A DNA stretch of 64,000 nucleotides from Kibdelosporangium banguiense (GTDB lineage Bacteria > Actinomycetota > Actinomycetes > Mycobacteriales > Pseudonocardiaceae), in assembly GCF_017876405.1 (NCBI RefSeq), contig NZ_JAGINW010000001.1, forward strand, positions 12,165,203 through 12,229,202, read 5' to 3'. Of the stretch, positions 33,175 through 42,731 are shown piece by piece. The number at the start of each line of letters is the position of its first letter. The first letter of the stretch is position 1. The translations under genes and the position numbers were made by a program. Below the pieces are notes generated by a model that was not told the origin of the DNA, searched no databases, and worked only from the letters and a program-made list of their open reading frames with translations.

Positions 33175-34566
33175 TCACCATGCTGCCGTGCGCGGCTTCA
33201 GGGCGTCCTCTCTGGCCTGCATCGTCCTGCCGTTCGGGTTGTCGTGGTGCCGCACCAGATCGCCGGTCGTCAGGTACTGCTCTGGGACGCCAGGCGGCCC
33301 GGACACCGTCAGCAGGGTCGGTACCGGCTTCTCGGCGTAGAAACGCTCGACAGCCAGGCTGTTGCTGACCGCGACCTTGACTCCGGCACTGACCGCGAGC
33401 ATCTCGCTGGCCTTGGCCTGCCAGCCGCCCGTCCACATGGCTGCCGCCAGAACCGGCACGAGAAGGTGGGTGACCCCGGCCGTCACGACGTACTGCTGTC
33501 TTTCGAACCGGTTGAAGTCCTCACAGATCTGGATCCCGAAACGACCGTAACGGGATTCGAGGAGATTCAGCTGGCGGCTGTGCGAGATGTACTCGTCCCG
33601 TTTGACCTCCCCGAGGTCGACTTTGTACTCCCGCTGCTTGTCGGTGGTGAAGGTGAAGCCGGAATGCTTGTCCTGCGTCGTGAGCAGCCGGGCACGTCCT
33701 GAGCGGTGCAGCAGAACCGCCCGGTTCGGCGGACGGCCTGTGCGCGGGTGCGGCACGACGTTCCACACCGGACCGGTCCCCAGCATCAGCCACGTCAGCA
33801 GGCCACCGTCCGGTCTTGGCGTGGACTCGAGCAGCTCACACCACTTGTCGAACAACGTGTCGTCCACGCTGGCCTCAGGAAGGATCGCGAGCACCGCGCC
33901 ACTCTCGTCAAGTGATTCCAGGGCCGTGCGCAAATGCGGCAGAAGACGTTCGCTTGCAGGTGCCACGTTGTAGAAAGCCGCACTCACATCGGGGACGGTC
34001 CATTCGACGTCCTCGGGTTCGGCGAGAAATGGCAGCTGCGCGAGGACAAGCGGCGGCGGTGATTCCAGCTCCTCACCTTCCACAACCGACTCGACGTCGG
34101 GCAGGTCATAGGCTTCGGGAACGAATTGCACATGCAGATCCGCGCTGAGATACGCCGGGACACGAACCAGATTGAGAAATCCGTCGATCTCTTCGGGGTC
34201 CTCATTGGGCCGCAGCCATGTGGTCCGCTTGAACAACAGAGCTCCGCTGGTGTCAGCATTCAGCCGGCCGGTCATCGTCAGCCTGACCCGCAACTCGTCC
34301 AGGGCGTTGAAAGCCAGGCTGTCGGTCTGTTTGCTGGCGTGCAGCAATGCCAGATCAAGGCCCAGCAGCACACCGAACAACGACCGATCTCGGACAGGCG
34401 GATCAGCCATCCATCGGTCCGGCAGCGCGCCGGTCTTTTCGACATCGAGCCGGACATGATCCGCGATTTCCCTGACCTGCGGTGTGTCGAACCAATCACT
34501 CAAGGTCGCGGCGTCGACAGTGCGGAGCTCGTCATAAAGCTTGACATACGCGTCAGCCGGATCCAT
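33175..34566 (-). CDS. Nitrilase-superfamily-like protein with a helical N-terminal domain
   Basis: 463 residues. The C-terminal half (about 222-405) follows the carbon-nitrogen hydrolase fold with a full Glu-Lys-Cys triad: E231 in LAILPEAS, K300 in TTQDKHSGF and C348 in FGIQICEDFNRF, followed by THLLVPVLAAA and VAVSNSLA. Enzymes of this fold cleave or form C-N bonds in amides and nitriles. Residues 1-215 are a separate, mostly helical domain with an acidic stretch and no known motif; ordinary nitrilases are 260-350 residues and lack it. AAGGAAG lies nine bases before the ATG at 34566. The longer frame upstream is antisense to the neighbouring gene. It diverges, 37 bases apart, from a winged-helix gene. 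No signal peptide is seen. Function unknown. Confidence 0.75.
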   Translation of the reverse strand: MDPADAYVKLYDELRTVDAATLSDWFDTPQVREIADHVRLDVEKTGALPDRWMADPPVRDRSLFGVLLGLDLALLHASKQTDSLAFNALDELRVRLTMTGRLNADTSGALLFKRTTWLRPNEDPEEIDGFLNLVRVPAYLSADLHVQFVPEAYDLPDVESVVEGEELESPPPLVLAQLPFLAEPEDVEWTVPDVSAAFYNVAPASERLLPHLRTALESLDESGAVLAILPEASVDDTLFDKWCELLESTPRPDGGLLTWLMLGTGPVWNVVPHPRTGRPPNRAVLLHRSGRARLLTTQDKHSGFTFTTDKQREYKVDLGEVKRDEYISHSRQLNLLESRYGRFGIQICEDFNRFERQQYVVTAGVTHLLVPVLAAAMWTGGWQAKASEMLAVSAGVKVAVSNSLAVERFYAEKPVPTLLTVSGPPGVPEQYLTTGDLVRHHDNPNGRTMQAREDALKPRTAAW

Positions 34567-34603
34567 GCTTAACACTTCCTTGACGATCGGCGGTGGTTCC
34601 GAG

Positions 34604-35206
34604 ATGGCCTCCACTACAGGTACGTCTCCGACGGACATAGACGCTGCTTCCCCGGCTGCCGGGCTCGAACGCGGGCTCAGGGTCTGGGCCGACCGCCTCA
34701 GAGAGGAGACCGGGGACGGGAAAGTCCTCGGTGAGCAGGCCATGGTCGACCGGTGGACCGCCGCGGTGAGTCGCTGGTTGATGGATGCCGCCCTGCTGTC
34801 GGACGCCGCCAACCTGCATGCCGCGCTGGAGATTCTGCGCGAGGCGGTCATGCGCCTGCAGCCGTCCGGGCCGACCGCGCGGCTGGAGACCGCTGTCGTC
34901 ACGCTCGCGGAAGTCGCTCGTGCCGGTCTGGACCGGGCCAGGCAGAACCACATCGCCGATACGCTCGACCCGGGTTCGTGGGCCGCGCGGATGCTGATCC
35001 TCGTCTGTGAACAGCCACATATCACCAGTACGGACATCGTCAACAGGCTGGGAATTCACGAGGCGCAGGTCAGCCGGAGCGGAAAAGCGCTTGTCGAACG
35101 CGGTCTGCTCGTTAAAAACCGGCATGGCCGAGCGAAAGGCTGGCACGTGACGCCGCGCGGCGCGGTAACCGCACAACGGCTGTCCACCCGCAGCGCGACC
35201 CGATAA
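34604..35206 (+). CDS. Winged-helix (MarR-like) regulator-type protein
   Basis: 200 residues. Residues about 20-125 are helical with no clear family. The C-terminal 70 form a winged helix: ITSTDIVNRLGIHEAQVSRS (recognition helix about 152-160), KALVERGLLVKNRHGRAKGW as the wing, and HVTPRGA. MarR and ArsR proteins end the same way, so DNA binding is probable. The start at 34604 lacks a strong ribosome site; ATG at 34565 is an alternative that would overlap the divergent start. It is the divergent partner of the nitrilase-like gene, and a shared promoter region of 37 bases suggests the two are co-regulated. Whether it represses them is inference. Confidence 0.7.
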   Translation: MASTTGTSPTDIDAASPAAGLERGLRVWADRLREETGDGKVLGEQAMVDRWTAAVSRWLMDAALLSDAANLHAALEILREAVMRLQPSGPTARLETAVVTLAEVARAGLDRARQNHIADTLDPGSWAARMLILVCEQPHITSTDIVNRLGIHEAQVSRSGKALVERGLLVKNRHGRAKGWHVTPRGAVTAQRLSTRSATR

Positions 35207-35441
35207 CCTGCCGCTCGCTCTGATCAACGATCGAGCGACAACTCCACTGGCGCGTTTTCCGCGAATGAGCATGAACCTCCTTATGACGCCACGTCACCAC
35301 TAATCGCCGACGTCCGCTGTCCGGTTACATTGGGCAACCCGATCGGCCTAATGATCGAGGAGCGAACACGGGCGGATTGCCGACAAGCAATTCTCTGTAC
35401 CCGCGAGTTTACTGAAATCTGGTGACCTGCCAACAAAGGCG

Positions 35442-36476
35442 TCAGTCGTTGAGCAGTTGCCATGTGGTAAGGGCGAGCCTGGCTCGGGTCAGGCCGGTGG
35501 GCTCGGTCAGGTCGATGCCCAATGTCCTGCCGATCAGATCGAGGCGTCGGGCGACGCTGCTGTGGTGCAGGTGCAGCAGGTCCGCGGCCCGGCGCAGCGA
35601 ACCGGTGGCGCAGTAGGTGTCCAGGGTCTCCAGGTCTTCCGGATTGCCTGCCATGTGGGCGATCGCGGCCACGTCGGCGTTTTCCCGCGCGAGGCCCGGA
35701 GGTACCTGGGCCAGCAGCGTCAAGGCCCCCAGGTCGCAGTAGTGCACGACAGGCTGGCGTGGAGTGGTGAAACGCAAGGCGGTGCGCGCCTCCAGCCAGG
35801 ACTGGCCAGGGCTTTGCGCGGCACCGATCCCCGCACGCACGCCTTCCGGGAACCGACTTGGATCCATCGTGGTGGCCAGGATGACGCCTATGCCGGCGAC
35901 CGGCGCGGCCTTTACCGGGCGGGCAGGGCAAATGAGGCCGCCGATCTGATCGAGCGGAAGCCGCGACCGCACGGCGACAACGCGAATCGGCAGATCGGCG
36001 GCGAAACCCAGCAGCCGTAGCGCCCTGGCTCGGCCTGCTTCGTCGCTGTCGGAACTGATCACGAGTTCGACCAAAGCCGGGTCGGCCATGGTGGTGCGGG
36101 CGGGGCCGTACCGCTCGACTACCGAGGCGGCGGCGATGGAGAGCCGGTCCAGGAGCACCTCGTCGAGCGCGCCGGGCGCGTCCGGGCGTTCCAGCCATAC
36201 CGAGCCGATCTCCTCGTCGTCGAGTGTGATCGGCGTCGTGGTGGACGCGGGCAGGCCCGCTCCGGAGACCTGTTTGCCGTCCGGCGAGAAGCGGATCACC
36301 TGCCCCGTGCCGTGCAGCCGAAGGCCGGCCACGCACTCGGCCAGGCCCGCCGAAGACCGGGCGAGCGCCGGGAGATCCACCCGCCTGCGCATCAGCGTGT
36401 CGTAGAACATCACGACCCGCAGCGCACCCCCGGCCTCCGGATCCAGGTGCGACAGCCGTGCGATCAGGACCTCCAT
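35442..36476 (-). CDS. PucR-family (CdaR-like) transcriptional regulator
   Basis: 344 residues from the ATG at 36476. The C-terminal about 60 residues are the PucR helix-turn-helix: LETLDTYCATGSLRRAADLL, HLHHSSVARRLDLIGRTLGI and LTRARLALTTWQLL. The N-terminal 200 residues form GAF/GGDEF-like sensory regions (SIAAASVVERYGPARTTMA in the middle). The longer frame to 36713 runs antisense through the next gene and is rejected. PucR proteins control purine, amine or polyketide-linked genes and often act in cell development; this one has no operon partner. It is divergent from the esterase/ABC operon at 36571, which it may control; 94 bases separate the starts. Confidence 0.82.
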   Translation of the reverse strand: MEVLIARLSHLDPEAGGALRVVMFYDTLMRRRVDLPALARSSAGLAECVAGLRLHGTGQVIRFSPDGKQVSGAGLPASTTTPITLDDEEIGSVWLERPDAPGALDEVLLDRLSIAAASVVERYGPARTTMADPALVELVISSDSDEAGRARALRLLGFAADLPIRVVAVRSRLPLDQIGGLICPARPVKAAPVAGIGVILATTMDPSRFPEGVRAGIGAAQSPGQSWLEARTALRFTTPRQPVVHYCDLGALTLLAQVPPGLARENADVAAIAHMAGNPEDLETLDTYCATGSLRRAADLLHLHHSSVARRLDLIGRTLGIDLTEPTGLTRARLALTTWQLLND

Positions 36477-36570
36477 GACACGAGGGTAGCGACGATCGGC
36501 GCGTGATCGGGGCCCAGTGGCCGACAGATGGCGGGCGATCTTCGCGGGTCCGGCCGGGAGGATCGACGAC

Positions 36571-37467
36571 ATGGATCCCGAGCTGGAAGCATTCATCCCG
36601 TTTTTCCCCAAGGCCGATCTGTCCGACCCGGCCGCCGCGCGTGAGGGCCTGGCAAAGCTGGCCGCCGCCGTGCCGACGCCGGACACGACGAACATGCAGA
36701 TCGACGACCGCATGGTGCCCGCCGACCCGGACGTGCCGGTGCGGATCTATCGCCCGCACGAGGCGCAGGGCGCTGTCATCTGGTTGCACGGCGGCGGATT
36801 TGTCATGGGCACCGTGGACACCGAACACCCATGGGCCGCCCGGATCGCCGAGAACTCCGGCGCGGTGGTGATCTCCGTGGGGTACCGCCTGGCCCCCGAA
36901 AATCGGTTCCCAGCCGCACTGGACGACGCCTACGCCGTACTCCTCTGGGCGGCCGGGCACGCGGCTGAGCTGGGCATCGATCCGGAGCGGATCGCGGTCG
37001 GAGGGCACAGTGCCGGCGGCGGGCTCGCGGCCGCGGTGGCGTTGCGGGCACGCGACGAGCAGGGGCCTCCGATCCGTTTTCAGCTGCTCAACCAGCCCGG
37101 ACTGGACGACAGGCAGGAGACATGGTCGGCACGGCACTTCACCGACACACCCTGGATGAACCGCGACAAAGTCACTGCGGCGTGGAGGCACTACCTCGGC
37201 TCCGCGACCGCCACGTCTTACGCAGCCCCAGCGCGGTCCGTCGATTTGTCCGGCCTGCCACCTGCCTACATCGCCACCGCGGAGTTCTGCCCGAACCGAG
37301 ACGAAGACATCACCTATGCGCTGCGGCTGATGCAGGCAGGCGTCTCGGTCGAACTACACCAGTGGGCGGGCACGTTCCACGGGTCGCAGGCGCTCCTGTC
37401 GGCTGACGTGTCACAACGGCAGAACGCCGAGCTTGGCGCTGTCCTGCGCCGTGCCCTGGCTGGGTGA
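36571..37467 (+). CDS. Alpha/beta hydrolase of the hormone-sensitive lipase group
   Basis: 298 residues. The HSL oxyanion motif HGGGFVMGTVDTEH is at about 72-85 and the nucleophile motif GGHSAGGG near 148-155 (serine of GHSAG). Asp and His are in the C-terminal PAYIATAEFCPNRDEDI and GTFHGS segments. The hydrolase family cleaves short esters or lactones in the cytosol. GGGAGGA lies eight bases before the ATG at 36571. The stop at 37467 is five bases before the ABC exporter ATG, so the three genes form an operon, probably for making or disarming an ester-containing exported compound. Substrate unknown; the last point is inference. Confidence 0.88.
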   Translation: MDPELEAFIPFFPKADLSDPAAAREGLAKLAAAVPTPDTTNMQIDDRMVPADPDVPVRIYRPHEAQGAVIWLHGGGFVMGTVDTEHPWAARIAENSGAVVISVGYRLAPENRFPAALDDAYAVLLWAAGHAAELGIDPERIAVGGHSAGGGLAAAVALRARDEQGPPIRFQLLNQPGLDDRQETWSARHFTDTPWMNRDKVTAAWRHYLGSATATSYAAPARSVDLSGLPPAYIATAEFCPNRDEDITYALRLMQAGVSVELHQWAGTFHGSQALLSADVSQRQNAELGAVLRRALAG

Positions 37468-37472
37468 GATCA

Positions 37473-39206
37473 ATGACCGCGGCAGGGTTACTGCGTCCCT
37501 ATCTCGGGAGTTTCGCCACCGTTGTGATCCTGCAGGTCATCGGTGCTGTCTCGGGGTTGGCACCGCTGCTTGCAGTCGTCGAGCTGGGCCGCACTCTGCT
37601 GTCGCCCAGCCCGATCGATCACAGTCATGTCTGGCTTGTCGTGCTCGCGGGTGCGGTGGGCTTGTTCGTCCGCGTGCTGTTCACGGCCGCGTCGTCGGGC
37701 ATCGGGCACATGCTCGACGACCAGGTGCAGCTGTCGTTCCGCCGTCGGCTGGCCGCGCAACTGGGGCGCGTACCGATCGGCTGGTTCTCCCGGCGCCGGA
37801 CTGGTGAGCTGGCGAAAGTCGTGGGCGACGACGTAAGTGCCGTGCATCCGTTCATCGCCCACGCCCCAAGCGAGCTCGTTGCCGCGTTCGTGGTGCCGTT
37901 GGTGTCGCTGATCTACTTGTTCACGGTCGACTGGCGGCTCACGCTGATCACGTTGCTCCCAGTGGTGCTGGCGATAGCGCTGGTCCCGCTGATGATGACC
38001 CCGGTCCGGCTGAAGGAACAGGAGGAGTTCGACGCGGGCATGGCCCGGATCTCGAACTCCGTCGTCGAGTTCGTCCAAGGCATCGCGGTGGTCAAGGCGT
38101 TCGGCGGTGGCGAGCGCGCCCACGGCAGGTTCCGTGCGGCCGCGGACGATTTCGTCCGCACCTTTCTCCGTTGGGTGCGCGGGATCTCCGGAGTCGCCGC
38201 AGGGATGCAACTGGCGTTGTCGCCGCCGTTCGTGCTGCTGGTCGTGCTGATCGGTGGTACGGCTCTGATCTCGAGCGGTGGCATGATCCCTGCGGACCTG
38301 TTGCCCTTCCTCTTGCTGGGACTGGGATTGACCGCTCCGGTGGCGGCCCTCGGCCACGGGTTCGACGATATGCAGGCGGCCCGGCGCGCGGTCGGCCGGA
38401 TCCGGGATGTGCTTGCGGTGCAATCGCTTCCGGAGCCAGCGCACCCGGTCGAAGCGCAGGGGTACCGGGTGGAACTGCGTGACGTGCGATTCGGTTACGA
38501 AGCCGGGCACGAGGTGCTGCGCGGGATCGACCTGGTACTTGAACCAGGGACCGTCACCGCGGTCGTCGGACCGTCGGGAAGCGGGAAATCCACACTGGTT
38601 CAGCTGTTGCCGCGGTTCTTCGACCCGGACCATGGTTCGGTCGTGCTCGGCGGCGTCGACCTGCGCGAGCTCGGCAGCCGGCAGCTCTACCGGATGGTTT
38701 CCTTTGTCTTCCAGGATGTTCGCCTGCTACGCGCGTCGGTCGCGGACAACATCGCGTTGGCCGTGCCACAGGCTGGCATCGAGGACGTGGTGCACGCCGC
38801 CCGGCTGGCGAACATCCACGACCGGATTCTTGAGCTGCCACGCGGATACGAAACGATCATCGGGGAAGACGTCAAGCTGTCGGGTGGCGAGGCCCAACGA
38901 ATCTCGATCGCACGCGCACTGCTTGCCGACACGCCCGTGCTTGTGCTCGACGAGGCGACCGCTTTCGCCGACCCGCAGACCGAACAGGCCGTACGTCAAG
39001 CCCTGGCGACACTGTCAGTCGATCGGACGATCCTGGTGATCGCCCATCGCCTGGAGACGGTAGCCGACGCAGACACAGTCGTGATGCTGGAGGACGGTTC
39101 GATCGTCGAGCGCGGCAACCCCGCGCAGCTGTTGGCAGAGAAGGGAAAGTTCGCCGCGTTCTGGCAATCCCAGGTCGGCGCAACGCAAGGAGAGCAGCTC
39201 CGATGA
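37473..39206 (+). CDS. ABC exporter half-transporter 1 (heterodimeric type)
   Basis: 577 residues. The N-terminal six-helix membrane domain (about 1-310) is followed by an ATPase: Walker A GPSGSGKST near 366-374, Q-loop FQDVRLL, signature LSGGEAQRISIARALL, Walker B VLVLDEATAF and H-switch IAHRLE. Residues are all catalytically competent. The family covers exporters of lipids, siderophores and drugs; the layout resembles mycobacterial IrtA without its siderophore-interaction domain. The start may be the ATG at 37473 or a GTG at 37464 overlapping the esterase stop. It overlaps the second half by four bases (ATGA), so the pair is translated together and surely forms a heterodimer. Confidence 0.92.
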   Translation: MTAAGLLRPYLGSFATVVILQVIGAVSGLAPLLAVVELGRTLLSPSPIDHSHVWLVVLAGAVGLFVRVLFTAASSGIGHMLDDQVQLSFRRRLAAQLGRVPIGWFSRRRTGELAKVVGDDVSAVHPFIAHAPSELVAAFVVPLVSLIYLFTVDWRLTLITLLPVVLAIALVPLMMTPVRLKEQEEFDAGMARISNSVVEFVQGIAVVKAFGGGERAHGRFRAAADDFVRTFLRWVRGISGVAAGMQLALSPPFVLLVVLIGGTALISSGGMIPADLLPFLLLGLGLTAPVAALGHGFDDMQAARRAVGRIRDVLAVQSLPEPAHPVEAQGYRVELRDVRFGYEAGHEVLRGIDLVLEPGTVTAVVGPSGSGKSTLVQLLPRFFDPDHGSVVLGGVDLRELGSRQLYRMVSFVFQDVRLLRASVADNIALAVPQAGIEDVVHAARLANIHDRILELPRGYETIIGEDVKLSGGEAQRISIARALLADTPVLVLDEATAFADPQTEQAVRQALATLSVDRTILVIAHRLETVADADTVVMLEDGSIVERGNPAQLLAEKGKFAAFWQSQVGATQGEQLR

Positions 39207-40939
39207 TTCGATTACTGCTACGCGTGCTGGGGCACGAGTACGCCAAACCGGTGCGGCGCACCGTGGCTTTGATGACAACAACCGCGGTGGCCGAGGGTTT
39301 GTCCTACGCACTGCTGGTTCCCGTGTTGCAGGAGCTGTTCGGGAGCCGGCCCGCGGATGCCGTGCCCTGGCTGATCGCCTTCGGGGCCGCGGTCGCGGTC
39401 TACGGGGTGCTGCGTTACGCCAGCGACCTGTCCGGGTTCCGCGCCGGGATCACGTTGCTGCGCGGCATGTACCACCGTCTTGGTGATCATCTGGCCCGAT
39501 TGCCCATCGGCTGGTACAACGCGGGCCGCGTCGGGCAGGTGTCCGTCATGGCCAGCCGTGGCCTGCTACAGGCGATGAGCGTGATCGCGCACCTGCTGGC
39601 GCCGTTCATCACCGCCAGCATTACTCCCCTGACGATCGTCGCCGTCATGCTTGCCTTCAACTGGCAACTAGGGTTGGCCGCGTTGATCGCCGCGCCACTC
39701 GTGGCGGCGATCCAGGTCTGGACGGCACGTTCGATGGCCGCCGCCGACGCCGAACGTGCCGAACGCGACCACGAGGCCACCGGACGAGTAATCGAGTATC
39801 TCCAGGCCCAGCCCGTACTGCGGGCCGGGGGCCGGACTGCGGAACGCTTCCGCCTGCTGGACGACTCGTTGCAGGACGTCCAGCGCGCGTCCCGCCGCAC
39901 AACGCTGTCGGCGCTGCCCGGCGTAATCGGCTTGGCCCTCACAGTGCAGGCGATGTTCACCATAGTCCTGGTCCTGGGAGCCTACCTCGCGCTGAACGGA
40001 AGCGTTGGCGCAGCAGAGCTTCTGACGATCCTGGTACTCGCCGCCCGTTGCACCGCTCCGCTGCTGTCACTGACGGACATCGTCGGCAAACTCCGCAGCG
40101 CACGTTCCGTGCTGACACGACTCGACACCGTGTTGTGCACAGAGCCGCTGCCGGAACCTCGCGAACCGATCCAGCCGAAACGCCATGACCTGGAATTCAA
40201 GTCCGTCACCTTCCAGCACGGCAACCGCACAGTGATGGACAGCGTGTCATTGTCCGTCCCAGAAGGACAGATGCTTGCCGTTGCCGGACCATCAGGTGCG
40301 GGCAAAAGCACACTGCTGCAGTTACTCGCACGGTTCTACGACGTGAACGCAGGCGCGGTGCGCATAGGTGGTGTAGACGTACGCGCGATCAGCACCGAGG
40401 TGTTGATGGCACAGATCGCCATCGTCTTCCAGGACGTCTACCTCTTCGACGGCACAATCGAGGAAAACGTCCGTCTCGGCCGTCCCGAGGCCTCCGAGGC
40501 CGAAGTACGGGCAGCAGCAACCGCAGCACGTCTGGACGAAGTGATCGAGCGCCTGCCCGGAGGATGGGCGGCTTCTGTCGGCGAGGGCGGCGCACTGCTC
40601 TCAGGCGGTGAGCGCCAACGTGTCTCGATCGCACGGGCACTGCTGAAGAACGCGCCCATCGTCCTACTCGACGAAGTGACCTCCGCCCTGGACCCAATCA
40701 ACGAAACAGCTGTCCACGAAGGCATCGAGCGCCTGATGGCAGGCCGGACAGTGGTCATGGTGGCGCATCGGCTGCGGACCGTCGAACGCGCTGACCGCGT
40801 CGTCTTCCTGGACGGTAACGGCCGGATCGCAGCGGAAGGCCGCCACGACGAGTTGCTGCGTCGCAGCGGCCGTTACGCCGACTTCTGGGACGTTTCGTCT
40901 AGCTGGTCAGGTCATACACGGTCTGCCCGCCGATTGTAG
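39203..40939 (+). CDS. ABC exporter half-transporter 2 (heterodimeric type)
   Basis: 578 residues. Six membrane helices are followed by an ATPase: Walker A GPSGAGKST near 357-365, FQDVYLFDGTIEENVRLG, signature LSGGERQRVSIARALL, Walker B IVLLDEVTSALD and switch VAHRLR. Both halves seem able to hydrolyse ATP, unlike many heterodimers with one degenerate site. The start overlaps half 1 as ATGA. The final basic residues (SGHTRSARRL) lie in the last 41 bases, which overlap the 3' end of the convergent GT39 gene. Together with the esterase this is a likely export module for a lipid or siderophore-like product. Confidence 0.92.
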   Translation: MIRLLLRVLGHEYAKPVRRTVALMTTTAVAEGLSYALLVPVLQELFGSRPADAVPWLIAFGAAVAVYGVLRYASDLSGFRAGITLLRGMYHRLGDHLARLPIGWYNAGRVGQVSVMASRGLLQAMSVIAHLLAPFITASITPLTIVAVMLAFNWQLGLAALIAAPLVAAIQVWTARSMAAADAERAERDHEATGRVIEYLQAQPVLRAGGRTAERFRLLDDSLQDVQRASRRTTLSALPGVIGLALTVQAMFTIVLVLGAYLALNGSVGAAELLTILVLAARCTAPLLSLTDIVGKLRSARSVLTRLDTVLCTEPLPEPREPIQPKRHDLEFKSVTFQHGNRTVMDSVSLSVPEGQMLAVAGPSGAGKSTLLQLLARFYDVNAGAVRIGGVDVRAISTEVLMAQIAIVFQDVYLFDGTIEENVRLGRPEASEAEVRAAATAARLDEVIERLPGGWAASVGEGGALLSGGERQRVSIARALLKNAPIVLLDEVTSALDPINETAVHEGIERLMAGRTVVMVAHRLRTVERADRVVFLDGNGRIAAEGRHDELLRRSGRYADFWDVSSSWSGHTRSARRL

Positions 40940-42722
40940 TCGAGGTGAAGTTGTCCGCGACCCATGTGGCGATCTCGCTGTTGCCGCCGCCTGGACCGCC
41001 CCCACGCCCACCGGCGATGAAGTAGTGGATCTGTCCTTCCGCCACATACTGCTTGAATTCCTCCAAGGTGGGCGACGGATCGCTGCCGTTGAAGCCGCCG
41101 ATTGCCATGACGGCCTTGCCGCTGGACAACTGCAGGCTCGCAGCACCCTGCGATCCGCTGCTCGCTGCGGCCCAGCGTTCGGTGGTCGCCTGCAATGCCT
41201 TTACCAGTGCGCTGTCGGTTGATTCGCTTCGGCCACCGCCGAAACCCATGCCGCCGCCGGAGACCGGGCCGGAGACCGGGATCGATCCGCCGTGGGCCAA
41301 CGATGCCGTGGAGACCGCGTACGCCGCGGTGCCACCGAAACCGGCGAACAGGGTCAGCGTGAGCACCACGGCCGTGAACCTGTGGCCCCACATGATCACA
41401 CCGGCGATCAGCAGGCCCGCGGCCAACAGGATCCAGCGCAATGCCGGCAGCCAGGATTCGGTCCGTGTCAACAGGATGAACGACCACATCGCCGTGGCGG
41501 CGACCATCCCGGCCAGTGCGAGCCGTGCGCCCCAATGCGCCCTGCCCCGCCACAGTTCACGCCCCGGGATCGCGATCAGCGCGGCGATGGCCGGAGCCAG
41601 TGCGACCGAGTAGTACGGGTGCACGGTGCCCTGCATGTAGCTGAACACCAGCCCTGTCACCAAAAGCCAGCCGCCCCACAGGACAAGCGAAGCCCTGGTC
41701 CGGTCGGTGCGCGGTGCCCGGCGTGTGAACCACAGACCTGCGACGAGCCCGATCAACGCGGCCGGGAGCAGCCAGGAGATCTCGGTGCCGAACGAAGCTC
41801 CGAACATCCGGCCGATGCCGGTCTCGCCACCGAAGGCCGTGTTGTTCCCGCCACCTCCACCACCGCCTGGGCCGCCGCCATTGCCCGCACCACCGAAGAT
41901 GCGGCTCAACCCGTTGTAACCGAGGGCCAGATCCAGCACTGTGTTGTTCGTCGAGCCACCGATGTAGGGCCGTGACGACGCCGGCCACAGATCCGCGATC
42001 GCGATGTACCAACCCGCCGAAACGACTACCGCCAGTGCAGCGCCACCCAGGTGCAGCAGCCGACGGCCGAGCCCAGTCGGTGCGGCGAGCAGATACACGA
42101 GCCCGAACGCGGGCAGGACAAGGAAAGCCTGCATCATCTTGGTCAGGAAGCCGAATCCCACCGCACATCCGGCGAGCATCAGCCACATGGGACTGGCCTT
42201 CTCGGTCGCCCGGACCACGCAGTACGCCCCGGCGACTAGCAACAGCACCAGCAAAGCGTCCGGGTTGTTGAACCGGAACATCAAGGCGGCCACGGGAGTG
42301 AGCGCGAGTGCCGCGCCCGCGAGCAAGCCCGCGACCGGACCGGACCACCGCTTGACGGCTGCGTACAGCAATGCCACTGCCGCAACGCCTTCAAGCGCTT
42401 GCGGAGCAAGCATGCTCCAGCTGGAGAAGCCGAAGATCCGCCCGGACAGTCCCATGATCCACAGGGCGGCCGGCGGTTTGTCCACGGTGATGGCGTTCCC
42501 GGCGTCCAGCGAGCCGAAGAACAAGGCCTTCCAGCTTTGGGTTCCCGCCTGTACAGCGGCGGCGTAGAAGTCGTTGGCGTAGCCGGAACTGCCGAGATTC
42601 CACAGGTACAACAGGGCTGTGCCGGCGAGCAGAGCCCAGAACGACGGGCGAACCCAACGCTGGGTGGCCGCCGCGGTCCGGTGCCGTGGCACCGCCGGAC
42701 GCGTGAGGGTCATGGCAGACAT
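40899..42722 (-). CDS. GT39-type membrane glycosyltransferase (PMT/ArnT-like) with glycine-rich loops
   Basis: 607 residues with about 12 helices. The N terminus has GSSGYANDFYAAAVQAGTQ and GNAITVDKPPAALWIMGLSG, the acidic catalytic loops of lipid-linked-sugar transferases of the ArnT/PMT clan. Two outer loops are glycine runs (a G-x-GGGPGGG stretch at about 275-290 and GGGMGFGGG near 485) and the C-terminal soluble domain has LQATTERWAAASSGSQ, IGGFNGSDPSPTLEEFKQYV and FIAGGRGGGPGGG. It would transfer a sugar from a polyprenyl phosphate to a surface acceptor outside the membrane. AGGAG precedes the ATG at 42722. The upstream gene makes a polyprenyl-linked sugar donor, so the two form an operon. 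Confidence 0.88.
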   Translation of the reverse strand: MSAMTLTRPAVPRHRTAAATQRWVRPSFWALLAGTALLYLWNLGSSGYANDFYAAAVQAGTQSWKALFFGSLDAGNAITVDKPPAALWIMGLSGRIFGFSSWSMLAPQALEGVAAVALLYAAVKRWSGPVAGLLAGAALALTPVAALMFRFNNPDALLVLLLVAGAYCVVRATEKASPMWLMLAGCAVGFGFLTKMMQAFLVLPAFGLVYLLAAPTGLGRRLLHLGGAALAVVVSAGWYIAIADLWPASSRPYIGGSTNNTVLDLALGYNGLSRIFGGAGNGGGPGGGGGGGNNTAFGGETGIGRMFGASFGTEISWLLPAALIGLVAGLWFTRRAPRTDRTRASLVLWGGWLLVTGLVFSYMQGTVHPYYSVALAPAIAALIAIPGRELWRGRAHWGARLALAGMVAATAMWSFILLTRTESWLPALRWILLAAGLLIAGVIMWGHRFTAVVLTLTLFAGFGGTAAYAVSTASLAHGGSIPVSGPVSGGGMGFGGGRSESTDSALVKALQATTERWAAASSGSQGAASLQLSSGKAVMAIGGFNGSDPSPTLEEFKQYVAEGQIHYFIAGGRGGGPGGGNSEIATWVADNFTSTTIGGQTVYDLTS

Positions 42723-42731
42723 CGAGTTCTC

